This document shows, piece after piece, positions 13,001-24,800 of a DNA stretch of 64,000 bases. Within the stretch, counting starts at the first letter, position 1. The number at the start of each line of letters is the position of its first letter. This stretch comes from Nematostella vectensis (taxonomy: Eukaryota; Cnidaria; Anthozoa; Actiniaria; Edwardsiidae), in the NCBI RefSeq assembly GCF_932526225.1, contig NC_064047.1:2789501-2853500 (forward strand), in the 5' to 3' direction. The translations under genes were made by a program, and so were the position numbers. The notes beneath the pieces are model-generated. The model saw only the letters and a program-made list of their open reading frames with translations. It made no database searches and had not been told where the DNA came from.

Positions 13001-16000
13001 TCCTGTGTACACACGCCTGAAACACCCTGCCCATCCCTCTGTGTACACACGCCTGGAACACCCTGCCCATCCCCCTGTGTATGCACGCCTGAAACACCCT
13101 GCCCATCCCCCTGTGTACGCACGCCTGAAACACCCTGCCCATCCCCCTGTGTACACACGCCTGAAACACCCTGCACATCCCCCTGTGTACACACGCCTGA
13201 AACACCCTGTCCATCCCCCTTTGTACGTACGCCTGGAACACCCTGCCCATCCCCCTGTGTACACACGCCTGAAACACCCTGCACATCCCCCTGTGTACAC
13301 ACGCCTGAAACACCCTGCCCATCCCTCTGTGTACACACGCCTGAAACACCCTGCCCATCCCCCTGTGTACACACGCCTGGAACACCCTGACCATCCCCCT
13401 GTGTACACACGCCTGGAACACCCTGTCCATCCCCCTGTGTACACACGCCTGGAACACCCTGCCCATCCCCCTGTGTACACACGCCTGGAACACCCTGCCC
13501 ATCCCCCTGTGTATGCACGCCTGAAACACCCTGTCCATCCCCCTGTGTACACTCGCCTGAAACACCCTGTACATCCCCCTTTGTACGCATGCCTGGAACA
13601 CCCTGCCCATCCCCCTTGTGTACGCACGCCTGAAACACCCTGCCCATCCCCCTGTGTACACACGCCTGGAACACCCTGCCCATCCCCCTTTGTACGCATG
13701 CCTGGAACACCCTGTACATCCCCCTTTGTACGACGCCTGGAACACCCTGTACATCCCCCTTTGTACACACGCCTGGAACACCCTGCCCATCCCCCTGTGT
13801 ACACACGCCTGAAACACCCTGCCCATCCCTCTGTGTACACACGCCTGGAACACCCTGCCCACCCCCCTGTGTACACACGCCTGAAACACCCTGCCCACCC
13901 CCCTGTGTACACACGCCTGGAACACCCTGCCCATCCCCCTGTGTATGCACGCCTGAAACACCCTGCCCATCCCCCTGTGTACGCACGCCTGAAACACCCT
14001 GCCCATCCCCCTGTGTACACACGCCTGAAACACCCTGCACATCCCCCTGTGTACACACGCCTGAAACATCCTGCCCATCCCTCTGTGTACACACGCCTGG
14101 AACACCCTGCCCATCCCCCTGTGTACACACGCCTGAAACACCCTGCCCATCCCCCTGTGTACACACGCCTGAAACACCCTGCCCATCCCTCTGTGTACAC
14201 ACGCCTGAAACACCCTGCACATCCCCCTGTGTACACACGCCTGAAACACCCTGCCCATCCCTCTGTGTACACACGCCTGGAACACCCTGCCCATCCCCCT
14301 GTGTATGCACGCCTGAAACACCCTGCCCATCCCCCTGTGTACGCACGCCTGAAACACCCTGCCCATCCTCCTGTGTACACACGCCTGAAACACCCTGCCC
14401 ATCCCTCTGTGTACACACGCCTGGAACACCCTGCCCATCCCCCTGTGTATGCACGCCTGAAACACCCTGCCCATCCCCCTGTGTACGCACGCCTGAAACA
14501 CCCTGCCCATCCCCCTGTGTACACACGCCTGGAACACCCTGCCCATCCCCCTGTGTACGCACGCCTGAAACACCCTGCACATCCCCCTGTGTACACACGC
14601 CTGAAACACCCTGCCCATCCCTCTGTGTACACACGCCTGGAACACCCTGCCCATCCCCCTGTGTATGCACGCCTGAAACACCCTGCCCATCCCCCTGTGT
14701 ACGCACGCCTGAAACACCCTGCCCATCCTCCTGTGTACACACGCCTGAAACACCCTGCCCATCCCTCTGTGTACACACGCCTGGAACACCCTGCCCATCC
14801 CCCTGTGTATGCACGCCTGAAACACCCTGCCCATCCCCCTGTGTACGCACGCCTGAAACACCCTGCCCATCCCCCTGTGTACACACGCCTGAAACACCCT
14901 GCACATCCCCCTGTGTACACACGCCTGAAACACCCTGTCCATCCCTCTGTGTACACACGCCTGGAACACCCTGCCCATCCCCCTGTGTACACACGCCTGG
15001 AACACCCTGCCCATCCCCCTGTGTACACACGCCTGGAACACCCTGCCCATCCCCCTGTGTACGCACGCCTGAAACACCCTGCCCATCCCCCTGTGTACGC
15101 ACGCCTGAAACACCCTGCCCATCCCCCTGTGTACACCATCTGAAACACCCTGCACATCCCCCTGTGTACACACGCCTGAAACACCCTGCCCATCCCTCTG
15201 TGTACACACGCCTGGAACACCCTGCCCATCCCCCTGTGTATGCACGCCTGAAACACCCTGCCCATCCCCCTGTGTACGCACGCCTGAAACACCCTGCCCA
15301 TCCTCCTGTGTACACACGCCTGGAACACCCTGTACATCCCCCTTTGTACGCACGCCTGGAACACCCTGCCCATCCCCCTGTGTACGCACGCCTGAAACAC
15401 CCTGCCCATCCCCCTGTGTACACACGCCTGGAACACCCTGTCCATCCCCCTTTGTACGTACGCCTGGAACACCCTGCCCATCCACCTGTGTACACACGCC
15501 TGGAACACCCTGCACATCCCCCTGTGTACGCACGCCTGAAACACCCTGCCCATCCCCCTGTGTACGCACGCCTGGAACACCCTGCCCATCCCTCTGTTCA
15601 CGCATGCCTGAAACACCCTGCCCATCCCCCTGTGTACGCACGCCTGGAACACCCTGCCCATCCCTCTGTTTACGCACGCCTGGAACACCCTGCCCATCCC
15701 CCTGTGTACGCACGCCTGGAACACCCTGCCCATCCCTCTGTTTACGCATGCCTGAAACACCCTGCCCATCCCCCTGTGTACGCACGCCTGGAACACCCTG
15801 CCCATCCCTCTGTTTACGCATGCCTGAAACACCCTGCCCATCCCTCTGTGTACGCACGCCTGGAACACCCTGCCCATCCCTCTGTTTACGCATGCCTGGA
15901 AGTACCTGGTTTTAGTGGTGGCAGTGCAGATTTCTTGGTCCTTTTAAGTGAGGCCCGTAGGAGAACAGATCCATGCAATGCTGGCTTATTTGTCTTCTTT

Positions 16001-18080
16001 GGCTCATTTTCAAAGAACCAGGCGCCTGACTTTGCTTTCACCTCCCTGTCAATGGTTGTCAATACATCAATACATAATAATAACAACAACAACAACAACA
16101 GCAGCAGCAACTACAGCAACAGCAACAACAACAACAACAATAATAATAATATGAAAAAATGAAAAAGAGGGTGAACCTTCTAAAAGAGATTGGTAAAGAG
16201 TGTACATTAAATTAGTAAGGAGGGTACTACATAAAATGATTTCTTTTCACATGGAATATTCAGCTTTTTTTTCAAATGGAATATGGAATTTGATAATACA
16301 AATGGGGACCTGAACAAAAATATAACATAAAATCTGGTTTAAAATTATTTTGGTCTATATGGGTCTATTTCAGAAAAAGTAAACTGCTGTTCTAAGGATT
16401 TTTAAAGTATCTGACATCTATACAGTGCTGTAGGGGGTTATAAGGGCCAACTTCTTTTTATATTATATGAAAAGGACCAGTAAAGGCGTGGCTGGCTTCT
16501 AAAGTTTTCTTTGTACTGTGCCCTCCTGAGTGTAATGATATGTCACGCTATACTTGTGTCACACTATACTTATGTCACGCGATACCTATGTCACGTGATA
16601 CCTATGTCACGCGATACCTATGTCACGCAATTCACATCCGGGTTCTGTGTGTGTAATAAATTCAACATGGCGGCATTCACCATGCGGTCGTTTGTCTGAC
16701 TCGTAAATAACTAAACATTACACTGAGTATTTTGAGGCCCCTTCTTAGGGCCCTGCCATAACACAACCTGTTATATGTGACAAGTATTCGATGCTTGCTT
16801 GGCAAGATTACAAAGACCTGTTTTTCAGTGGCATAATTAGGGAGGGGAAGAGCACTGGCTTGAAAAAAATACAGGCTTATAAAAAAAATTAAATTTGACC
16901 AATCGTTACAATATACCAAAAACTGGAAATCGTTTAACCAATTGTTAGGTATACAGACTATTAAGTGCCCCCTCCCTCCCCCCCCATATATATCGAAATA
17001 TCACCCCATCCACTTCTATTGAAGGACTTTTGTTCTCATTCCTTAAATACTTCCTTGTTTTCGTTTTATCTGATCTTGTGACCAAAGGGCTGAAACCATA
17101 GGACCGCTTTTATATGATTCTTCCATCAAGATACTACAAAATCAAAAACCTCATCAATTTGAAAATACCGAATGTCTATTCAACCGTGACCATTTCCTAA
17201 CACAAATACAACTTTATCGATAATCAATAAATTAATCATCGATTCTCCTACTGTTAGTTGGGATACTTGTAATAATCTAGTGGTCGACTTGGAAACTGTC
17301 AATGAAATGTCGTTTTTATGGCAGCGATCAACTGGCTGTCTGTTTTGCATAAAGAATAACTTTGGAATCGAACGAGAATGTAAATATTATCCCTTGATGC
17401 CCCCGCGATATCATTTAAAAACGATTAAAGCTTTAATTTTCGCGGTAAAATACGACAGCTGTTTTCCATAGCATGATATTTCTCTTGATATCAACACAAT
17501 TATGCAAAACAATACAGCCCCGCTACGCTTAGTGTCACAAGATTATTATGAGGAACTAAAATATTTAAACGCTCGTGATATGATAGCTTTATCTCGCTAA
17601 TAAAAGAATTTAAAATATTTACCTGACTTTGGCACAAAGTAGACAAACCCAGTATCCGTCAATGGTCGATCTACAATTCTTGCAGACACGAACTTTACAT
17701 TTTGGGCAAAATGCGCCCGTGTTGAAAATTGTTCCAAATCCCTCTTTGCATCGGGCGCAAACTTTAGAATTTGCAGATAGTTGTTGAGCTTCTAGGCCAG
17801 AGTACTTGATTGTGTCTAATTCCGTCTTTAATTTGCTAAAATATAATATAAAAAATCATTGTTTAGAAACATTATGTGTACTTTAACTTTTATATATAAA
17901 ATCAAAGTGCTATAAATATAACAAAAGATATTACGCCAAAAGTTGCGATAAAGTTTTGTCTTACCTCAACCGTTTCTTCTCTTGTCGTCGTAATTCATCA
18001 TCCTTGGCTAAAACTTGTAGTATGATATTCCTCTCTGATTCCGTCAGATAATTTACATCTATATAAATATCGTCCGACAT
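1055..18080 (-). CDS. Rab effector with rabphilin/Slp/Slac2-type Rab-binding domain
   Basis: Eight coding exons on the minus strand: 17965-18080, 17623-17835, 15906-16045, 6373-6488, 5261-5402, 2855-3038, 2034-2478 and 1055-1312. All have GT/AG borders, all seven junction phases match, and they total 1614 nt (537 residues plus stop). Residues 1-50 form an acidic/basic helix with an LTESERNIILQVLAKDDEL core, typical of Rab-binding domains. Residues 65-106 form a FYVE-like zinc finger with cysteine pairs 65/68, 82/85, 90/93 and 103/106. SGAWFF (116-121) follows, as in rabphilin and Noc2. In known families this domain binds GTP-bound Rab27 or Rab3 on secretory vesicles. The rest is low complexity: a proline run (161-165), two FDYLK motifs (exon 6) and octapeptide-like GYKDEQR repeats (about 325-435). 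No C2 domain is present, so it resembles Slac2 or Noc2 more than rabphilin. An in-frame ATG at 18149 could extend the N terminus. Family assignment is strong; the exact orthologue and the last two exons are less certain. Confidence 0.8.
2060..2440 (-). repeat. coding 24-bp minisatellite in exon 7 of the Rab effector
   Basis: Imperfect units of about 24 bases encode GY(K/E)DEQRP-like octapeptides on the minus strand. Around a dozen copies can be followed, with decay towards the C-terminal end. The frame that fits the flanking splice junctions is the one giving this acidic, tyrosine-rich repeat; other open frames here are shadows of the same periodicity. Confidence 0.65.
4515..4752. repeat. inverted repeat flanking a hammerhead motif
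   Basis: Left arm 4515-4580 and right arm 4685-4752 are near-perfect reverse complements of about 66 bases, separated by about 104 bases. The arms contain gcgtcccgtcttggcccgac and its complement. The spacer holds the hammerhead ribozyme motif at 4604-4660. The arrangement suggests the end of a Penelope-like or other ribozyme-bearing retroelement with an inverted partial copy; the parent element cannot be identified from this fragment. Confidence 0.8.
4604..4660 (-). ncRNA. type I hammerhead self-cleaving ribozyme motif
   Basis: On the minus strand the full hammerhead core is present: CUGACGAG at 4647-4640, stem II GUCC/GGAC closed by UAAUAA, then GAAAC. The cleavage triplet GUC is at 4617-4615, with predicted cleavage after the base at 4615. 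Stem I pairs CCAUG (4652-4648) with CAUGG (4614-4610). Beyond an internal loop it continues with CGGC (4660-4657) and GCCG (4607-4604). Stem III is a palindromic CAGCUG with no loop, as in the minimal type I hammerheads known from Penelope-like elements and retrozymes, which are thought to act as dimers. It lies in intron 5 of the Rab effector, in sense orientation. Activity is inferred, not shown. Confidence 0.85.
5590..6260. repeat. GAT/GTT trinucleotide-rich microsatellite
   Basis: Impure GGT/GAT triplets run from about 5590 to 5830. A purer block of alternating gatgtt and gatgat units spans about 5890-6250. The block lies in intron 4 of the Rab effector, between exons 6373-6488 and 5261-5402. 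Apparent proteins rich in Asp/Val, Met/Leu or His/Gln in several frames are products of the triplet period. Confidence 0.85.
6640..15898. repeat. 9.26 kb array of a 36-bp minisatellite
   Basis: About 257 head-to-tail copies of a 36-bp unit, typified on the plus strand by acgcctgaaacaccctgccc followed by atccccctgtgtacac. Common variants are gaaac/ggaac, cgcac/cacac, ccatcc/ccaccc and ccctg/cctct. Because 36 is divisible by three and the unit lacks in-frame stops, long open frames occur on both strands; these are not treated as genes. The array occupies about 98% of intron 3 of the Rab effector. It starts about 7 bases after the exon 3 donor (15905) and ends about 150 bases before the exon 4 acceptor (6489). 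The pre-mRNA-sense strand is G-rich with three G-runs per unit. Confidence 0.97.
11300..14935. repeat. higher-order duplication inside the 36-bp array
   Basis: A block of 53 units (1908 bp, 11300-13207) is repeated immediately downstream at 13208 to about 14935. Rare variants recur at exactly 1908 bp spacing: a 37-base unit near 11706/13614, gaccatcc at 11481/13389, and a 35-base unit at 11821/13729. From about 12550 on, the offset falls to 1728 bp (48 units), so the second copy lacks five units that the first has near 12370-12549. Confidence 0.85.
16077..16152. repeat. CAA/CAG/TAA trinucleotide microsatellite
   Basis: A run of aac, agc and aat triplets lies about 30 bases upstream (in minus-strand sense) of the exon 3 acceptor of the Rab effector at 16046. 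In the sense RNA it reads as UUG/UUA repeats and may serve as the pyrimidine-rich tract. Confidence 0.85.
16541..16628. repeat. 19-bp tandem repeat
   Basis: About five copies of tgtcacgcgatacctatgtc-like units lie in intron 2 of the Rab effector. I see no coding or regulatory signal in it. Confidence 0.7.
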
Positions 18081-18890
18081 TTTGGCGAGTTTCAAACATT
18101 GAAACGACTTTCTAACAGAACACACACTCGAATAGCTTCTTCCAAACACGCTTCGAAAAGGTCAACTGGGCCAATTCCGTAAAACTCTGTAGATATCATC
18201 TGGGAACTGTCATCACTTCAGTTTAACCAGGTATAGTCAGTCGTATGAATGGAAAAGAAAATACAGTTCTAGACGAGAATCAACGATTTCGAGAAGGCCG
18301 TGCTGGATGTGTGGTCGAAACACATACACTACAACCTCCGCTAAACAACAAGTGAGCAATTCTCAACACAACAGAAATTGTTTGTAAGCCAATCATATCT
18401 TGCCACGTCATTCACGGTTAACTTACAATTCAAGAAAAAAAAAAGCGGAACGAGGAAGACCAACATCGTACAATTCTAAAATCACTACCAACCATCTATC
18501 CAACTAACAACTAACGAACTATCATTGAGTAGAAAACAACTCTCGACATTTTTTTTTTCTGACCATAGAATAAAACTTGATTTGTTGAGGCTCTGAAGTC
18601 CTCATTATTTTTAATAGATATGAATGCTTGTATAGCTTCAAAGAAATACATAGTAATCATGAGACTACTTGAAATATTTTACCCACGTTTCTGTAAAATC
18701 ATGAAAACTTAAATACGAAGAAAAGTCAAAACATGACGGCCGCTTCCCAACTCTCCCTCCCCTCCAGTTTTTCATTGTCCATGGGCCCTGGGACCTAGCA
18801 CATAGTGGAAGCCATCTTGGATTTTGGCTTGGCGACAAGGTCTTTGCAAGGCGCCAGGCGAAAAACAGCTTTTAAAAGGCCTCTACCATC
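18081..18890. promoter_or_regulatory. divergent promoter region, Rab effector / PDHA1
   Basis: This 0.8 kb lies between the start codons of two genes transcribed away from each other. The minus-strand start (18080) and the plus-strand start (18891) both follow open leader-like sequence. I see no TATA box at a convincing position. A shared or back-to-back promoter is inferred from geometry only. Confidence 0.4.
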
Positions 18891-21800
18891 ATGCTGTCAC
18901 GAGGATTAAGAGGAATAAGGCCTCCTCTGGCCTCTGTGAAGCAGGTATGAAACGGTAATTTTGCATATGGCTGATAGAACGTTCATCTTGAAAAAAAAGT
19001 TGGTGCAGACAAAACATCTTCACGAGGGGATAAAATCTTAAGTTTAGATAATAAGAATAATTTTTTTAAGTACTGTTAAAAGCGCCTGAAACATATTCAT
19101 ACTAACACCACGTTTTGTGAATGTATTGGCTCTAATTTCTTTATCTTGAAAGGTTAGCATTGTACAAATTTCTCAACAGCATTTTGAAAGGTTAACATTG
19201 TAGTAATAACAAGGCATAATTAATCGATGAAACCGATAATCGATGAAAATCAATATCAATCGATGCTAATCAATCGATTAATATTGGAAATCGATGGTTA
19301 ATCGATGATCTGCAAATTTGTGACCTTTCATCGATTAGTAATAGATGATGTCATTGAACCTTGATCGATTAATATGGATTTTCATTAAATGTGATCTGAA
19401 TGATCGCAAAGAACATAAAAGAGTACAAATGTATCATTTCTTTAGTATATGTTCATTGTTAAAGGCCCTTAATGATGCCTTTTTGAAACGGGCAGCAACA
19501 GAGCTATAAGCCTCTCTGATTATACAGATTATAATAGCAGAGATTAGCTGTAATGAAACATGTCGCTGGTCCTCTTCCAGGCTTCGCTGACCCACCCCCT
19601 TTCCCTTTTGACGGACTCTTGTGGATCCTTGAATAAAAGAACGAATGCTATTTATATTGTGTCTCCCTGCACACAAGCGTCGGAGAAAATGCATAATTCG
19701 ATCCGAGCTTGTGTGACAAGATGAGTGAAGCGAGCGGCCTGCTATGATCTCTGTCGACAAAACGAGCAAAACATTAAAGAGCATTTCAACAAATCATAGC
19801 TCCACTATTGGCTATCAACAATCGCAACGGAAGTCATTCAGTAAACATATTTTTCGATACATGAACTCACATTATTAACATTTGTTGGCCCCGGAGAATC
19901 TTATGATATAATATTGAAGCCAGTCAATCGATGACAGCCGATGATAATCAATGAAATTAAGGAATATCTTTGTGTGACTATTGATTAATCATCGATTACC
20001 AATATCAATCGATATTAATCGTCTGATTTCATCGATTTATAGATTGGCAAACCGATGATCGATTTTCATCGATTAATTACGCCCGGAGTAATAAGTACAT
20101 GTCTGCATAAATAATGGTACTTTCGGTACGCAGGCTGCTTCATTAAGGCTGATGAACAAGAGGGGTTTCTCTGATCAAGTTCATAGTGCAGAATTTGACC
20201 TTAGGGTGAGTACCCCTCTACTTTTGAAACCACTAAATCATATAGTAGAAAGTAATAACATGAATTAATATTCTAAAAAAGAAAAAAACATTACATTCAG
20301 CCCATTACTGTGTCCATGATAAAAAAAGTTTGCATGTTAACAAGCTAACACTACCCAGTCTCATTGCCAGACCTTTATCCTGTATAAGATAGGAAAATAT
20401 GCATTACATGTGTGACATCATGTCCTGTGACAAAAACATCTACAGATATGTTTAGTGGATGGCTGGTTGTAGGTTGGTAGTAGTGGGTGAGTGGTAATGG
20501 GTGGACAGTGATGGGTAGATTATAGTAGATGGCTGGTTGTAGGTTGGTAGTAGTGGGTGGGTGGTAATGGGTGGATAGTGATGGGTAGATTATAGTAGAT
20601 GGCTGGTTGTAGGTTGGTAGTAGTGGGTGGGTGGTAATGGGGGGTGGTGATGGGTAGATTGTAGTAGATGGCTGGTTGTAGGTTGGTAGTAGTGGGAGGG
20701 TGTTAGTGGGGGGTGGTGATGGGTAGATTGTAGTAGATGGCTGGTTGTAGGTTGGTAGTAGTGGGTGGGTGGTAGTTGGTGGATAGTGATGGGTAGATTA
20801 TAGTAGATAGCTGGTTGTAGGTTGGTAGTAGTGGGTGGGTGGTAATGGGTGGATAGTGATGGGTAGATTATAGTAGATGGCTGGTTGTAGGTTGGTAGTA
20901 GTGGGTGGGTGGTAATGGTGGATAGTGATGGGTAGATTATAGTAGATGGCTGGTTGTAGGTTGGTAGTAGTGGGTGGGTGGTAATGGGTGGATAGTGATG
21001 GGTAGATTATAGTAGATGGCTGGTTGTAGGTTGGTAGTAGTGGGTGGGTGGTAATGGGTGGACAGTGATGGGTAGATTATAGTAGATGGCTGGTTGTAGG
21101 TTAGTAGTAGTGGGTGGGTGGTAGTGGGTGGGTGGTAGTGGGGGTGGTGATGGGTAGATTGTAGTAGATGACTGGTTGTAGGTTGGTAGTAGTGGGTGGG
21201 TGGTAATGGTGGATAGTGATGGGTAGATTATAGTAGATGGCTGGTTGTAGGTTAGTAGTAGTGGGTGGGTGGTAGTGGGTGGGTGGTAGTGGGGGTGGTA
21301 ATGGGTAGATTATAGTAGATGGCTGGTTGTAGGTTGGTAGTAGTGGGTGAGTGGTAATGGGTGGACAGTGATGGGTAGATTATAGTAGATGGCTGGTTGT
21401 AGGTTAGTAGTAGTGGGTGGGTGGTAGTGGGGGGAGTGATAGGTACATTGTGTAGGAGATTGCTGTTTGTAGGTTGGTAGTAGTGGGTGGGTGGGTGGTA
21501 GTGGGGGGTGGTGATGGGTAGATTATAGTAGATGGCTGGTTGTAGGTTGGTAGTAGTGGGTGGGTGGTAGTGGGGGGTGGTAGTGGGTGGGTTGTGATGA
21601 GTAGATTGTATTAGATGGCTGGTTTTAGGTTGGTAGTAGTGGGTGGGTGGTAGTGGGGGGGTGATAGGTACATTGTAGTAGATGGCTGTTTGTAGGTTGG
21701 TAGTAGTGGGTGAGTGGTAGTGGGTGGGTGGTAGTGGGGGTGGTGATGGGTAGATTGTAGTAGACGGCTATTTGTAGGTTGGTAGTAGTGGGTGGACAGT

Positions 21801-24800
21801 GATGGGTAGATTATAGTAGATGGCTGGTTGTAGGTTGGTAGTAGTGGGTGGGTGGTAATGGGTGGATAGTGATGGGTAGATTGTAGTAGATGGCTGTTTG
21901 TAGGTTGGTAGTAATGGGTGGGTGGTAGTGGGGGTGGTGATGGGTAGATTATAGTAGATGGCTGGTTGTAGGTTGGTAGTAGTGGGTGGGTGGTAGTGGG
22001 GGTGGTGATGGGTAGATTGTAGTAGATGGCTGGTTGTAGGTTGGTAGTAGTGGGTGGGTGGTAGTGAGGGGTGGTAGTGGGTGGGTGGTGATGGGTAGAT
22101 TGTAGTAGATGGCTGTTTCTAGGTTGGTAGTAGTGGGTGGGTGGTAGTGGGGGGTGGTAGTGGGGGGTCGTAGTCGGTGTGTGGTGATGGGTAGATTGTA
22201 GTAGATGGCTGGTTGTAGGTTGGTAGTAGTGGGTGGGTGGTAGTGGGTTGGTGGTAATGGGTGGATGGTGGTGGGTGGATGATCATGCGTGGGGTAGTGT
22301 TGGGGGTATACATGCAATAATGTAAGGCCGGCAAGGAGGTATGTAGGTGTGGCAACAAGTTGAGTGACTAGAGAATAATAAAAAAGGCAAAGTTGAAACA
22401 AACAGTATTTATTTTGTACAAATCTCAAGGATATGATAGTCAAACACGAAATGTGATTTGTTGGTTTGGTTGGTTGGCACTTCATAGGGAAAAATAATAA
22501 ATGCATTGTTTCCATAATATTTTTATATCATGTCCACTCCTTTTTACACCTACTAGGAATACACCCTGCACAAGATCACAGATGGTCCTCCTGGCAAGGC
22601 AGTCATGACCAGAGAGGAGGGACTGACCTATTACCGACAGATGCAGATTGTGCGACGCATGGAGACTGCAGCTAGTAACTTGTACAAGTCCAAGGTTATC
22701 CGTGGTTTTTGTCATCTCTACTCGGGACAGGTAAGGCATTGTTACATGGCATTTTTACGTTTTCAGACTGGGTAAGGTGGGATTAGAGGTTGACCATAAA
22801 AGTAGACAGAGTTGATTGTCCTATCTTTTAGTGTTTAAATTTGTACAATGGTACAGTATCTGCTATCCCTGACGGGATGATTCAATATCCCTTAGGGGGT
22901 CTCACTCTAGAGGATCATCACATCCTAATAATAACTGGACATGAATGTAGTCAGAGAGGAGATATTATTTGATGGTGTGATCTTGTTTATCAGGAAAACT
23001 GAAAATGTGTTTGTTTATTAGTGCTTTGATTTATAAATTGTTTCGACCATACCTTCTGTACTTTAGGGGTAAGAATTGCTGTTGACCCCACCCAAAGTGC
23101 TATCCCTAAGGTTTTAAATTCATTTTGGCAACAACCGCCTGCATATGTTTTTTCAGTATAGGATTCCCTGCCCCTTCCTGGGTTTTTAGATTTGCTCACA
23201 AGTAGTTCCTTGATAGACTTATACTTTAGTAAAAAGCTTAGAGAACTCCACCAGTGAGTCACGTATGCTCATTGACAGACCCAGTGGTGGTTCTGTGAGG
23301 TATGTACAATAAAACCAACCTCTTTAAAAAAATGATGTAAAAAAATAACCTGCAGTGGTTAAAATTAAAGTGAAATAAATTAGCAAAATAATAGTTTTTT
23401 TTATTCCTTGATTGTGATTGGCTTTTCATGTTTTTCCAAATATTGTTTATGTCCAACATGTTTCACATAGGTACTAGGTAGGTCTCTGGTTTCAATCCCT
23501 TTACTGTTTCCCACAGGAAGCTTGTTGTGTTGGCATGGAGGCTTCCATTGACAAAAATGACAGTGTCATCACCGCATATCGATGTCATGGCTGGACATAC
23601 ATGCGTGGGAGATCTGCACGCGAAGTGCTCTGCGAACTTACAGGTACTGCGTGCTTTGGGCATCACCTAGCATGTTTTAGTGAATGGAATAATTGCACTG
23701 GACAGGCCTTGTAACAACAGATGCCTCAAGTGCACATATAGTTAATATTATGGACCTGATCAAATTGCCCCTGTTTATTGTTAATCGTCCTCTCTATACT
23801 TTTGTCTGACTACCCCCATCTATTTGACCCCTCAAACCGAAAGTGAGAAAGTTGGCTCCAGGCGTGTGTATGGCCATAATCTAATCCCATTTGTTTGATC
23901 CTTTAGGACGTAAGACCGGGTGTACCCAAGGAAAAGGCGGCTCCATGCATATGTACGGCCATGAGTACTATGGGGGTAATGGCATCGTTGGAGCTCAGGT
24001 GAGCTTATGTCATTATCATCAGGGGTATACTTACCCCTGTAAGAAAAAAAAAACAGTGTTTATTACTTACACCCCTTTGTTTGTCACCCAGGTGCCACTA
24101 GGTGCAGGAATAGCTCTTGCTCACAAGCTCCGTGGCAATGGCCGCATCTGTCTGACACTGTATGGTGACGGGGCAGCAAACCAAGGTCAGCTCTTTGAGA
24201 CGTACAACATGGCAAAGCTCTGGAATCTCCCGTGTATCTTCATCTGTGAGAATAATGGTTACGGCATGGGGACATCTGTGGAAAGAGCAGCTGCTACTAC
24301 CGAGTACTATTCTCGCGGGGACTACATCCCTGGTATAAGGGTGAGTTTACCCAGAAAATGGCCTAGATTGCATATTAGCATTTTACTTTCTATGGCTAAG
24401 TCGACTTTCTCTGGCAAAGCTGTGAACATTCCTGAGAAGGTGCGGTACAGATTTTGCTTGTAATTACAGGTGGATGGAATGGATGTATTGACAGTTCGTG
24501 AGGCAACCAAGTGGGCTGTGGATTATGCCAGATCTGGAAAAGTAAGCAGCCATAATTGTGACATTTCAGTAGGCCATTCCAACTTAGCCTGCTTGCATTT
24601 GTTATTATCGCGGAAAACCCTCTCCGTTCGGTGATCGGGGGCCATCTTGTATTTTAAGCCGCGTGGTCCTCTCTTCTCTCCCCCTGCCCTGCATCTGTTT
24701 TCACGCTTGCCCCAAGGAACCAAGCGACTTAAAATACAAGATGGTGCCCGATCACCAAACAGAGAGCGTTTTCCGTGATGATAACACCAAGCACCGCATG

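Noticed and set aside
6592-15893. Open frames of roughly 800 to 2059 codons on both strands
   Set aside because: All are periodic translations of the 36-bp minisatellite, open in several frames on both strands at once. Flanking exons show the region is an intron.
6640-15898. A CRISPR array (36-bp repeats)
   Set aside because: The 36-bp units are contiguous with no unique spacers, no cas genes are present, and the context is a eukaryotic intron.
21949-22515. Thr/Pro/His/Tyr-rich protein on the minus strand
   Set aside because: It covers the 70-bp minisatellite in a PDHA1 intron, and its repeat period explains the frame.
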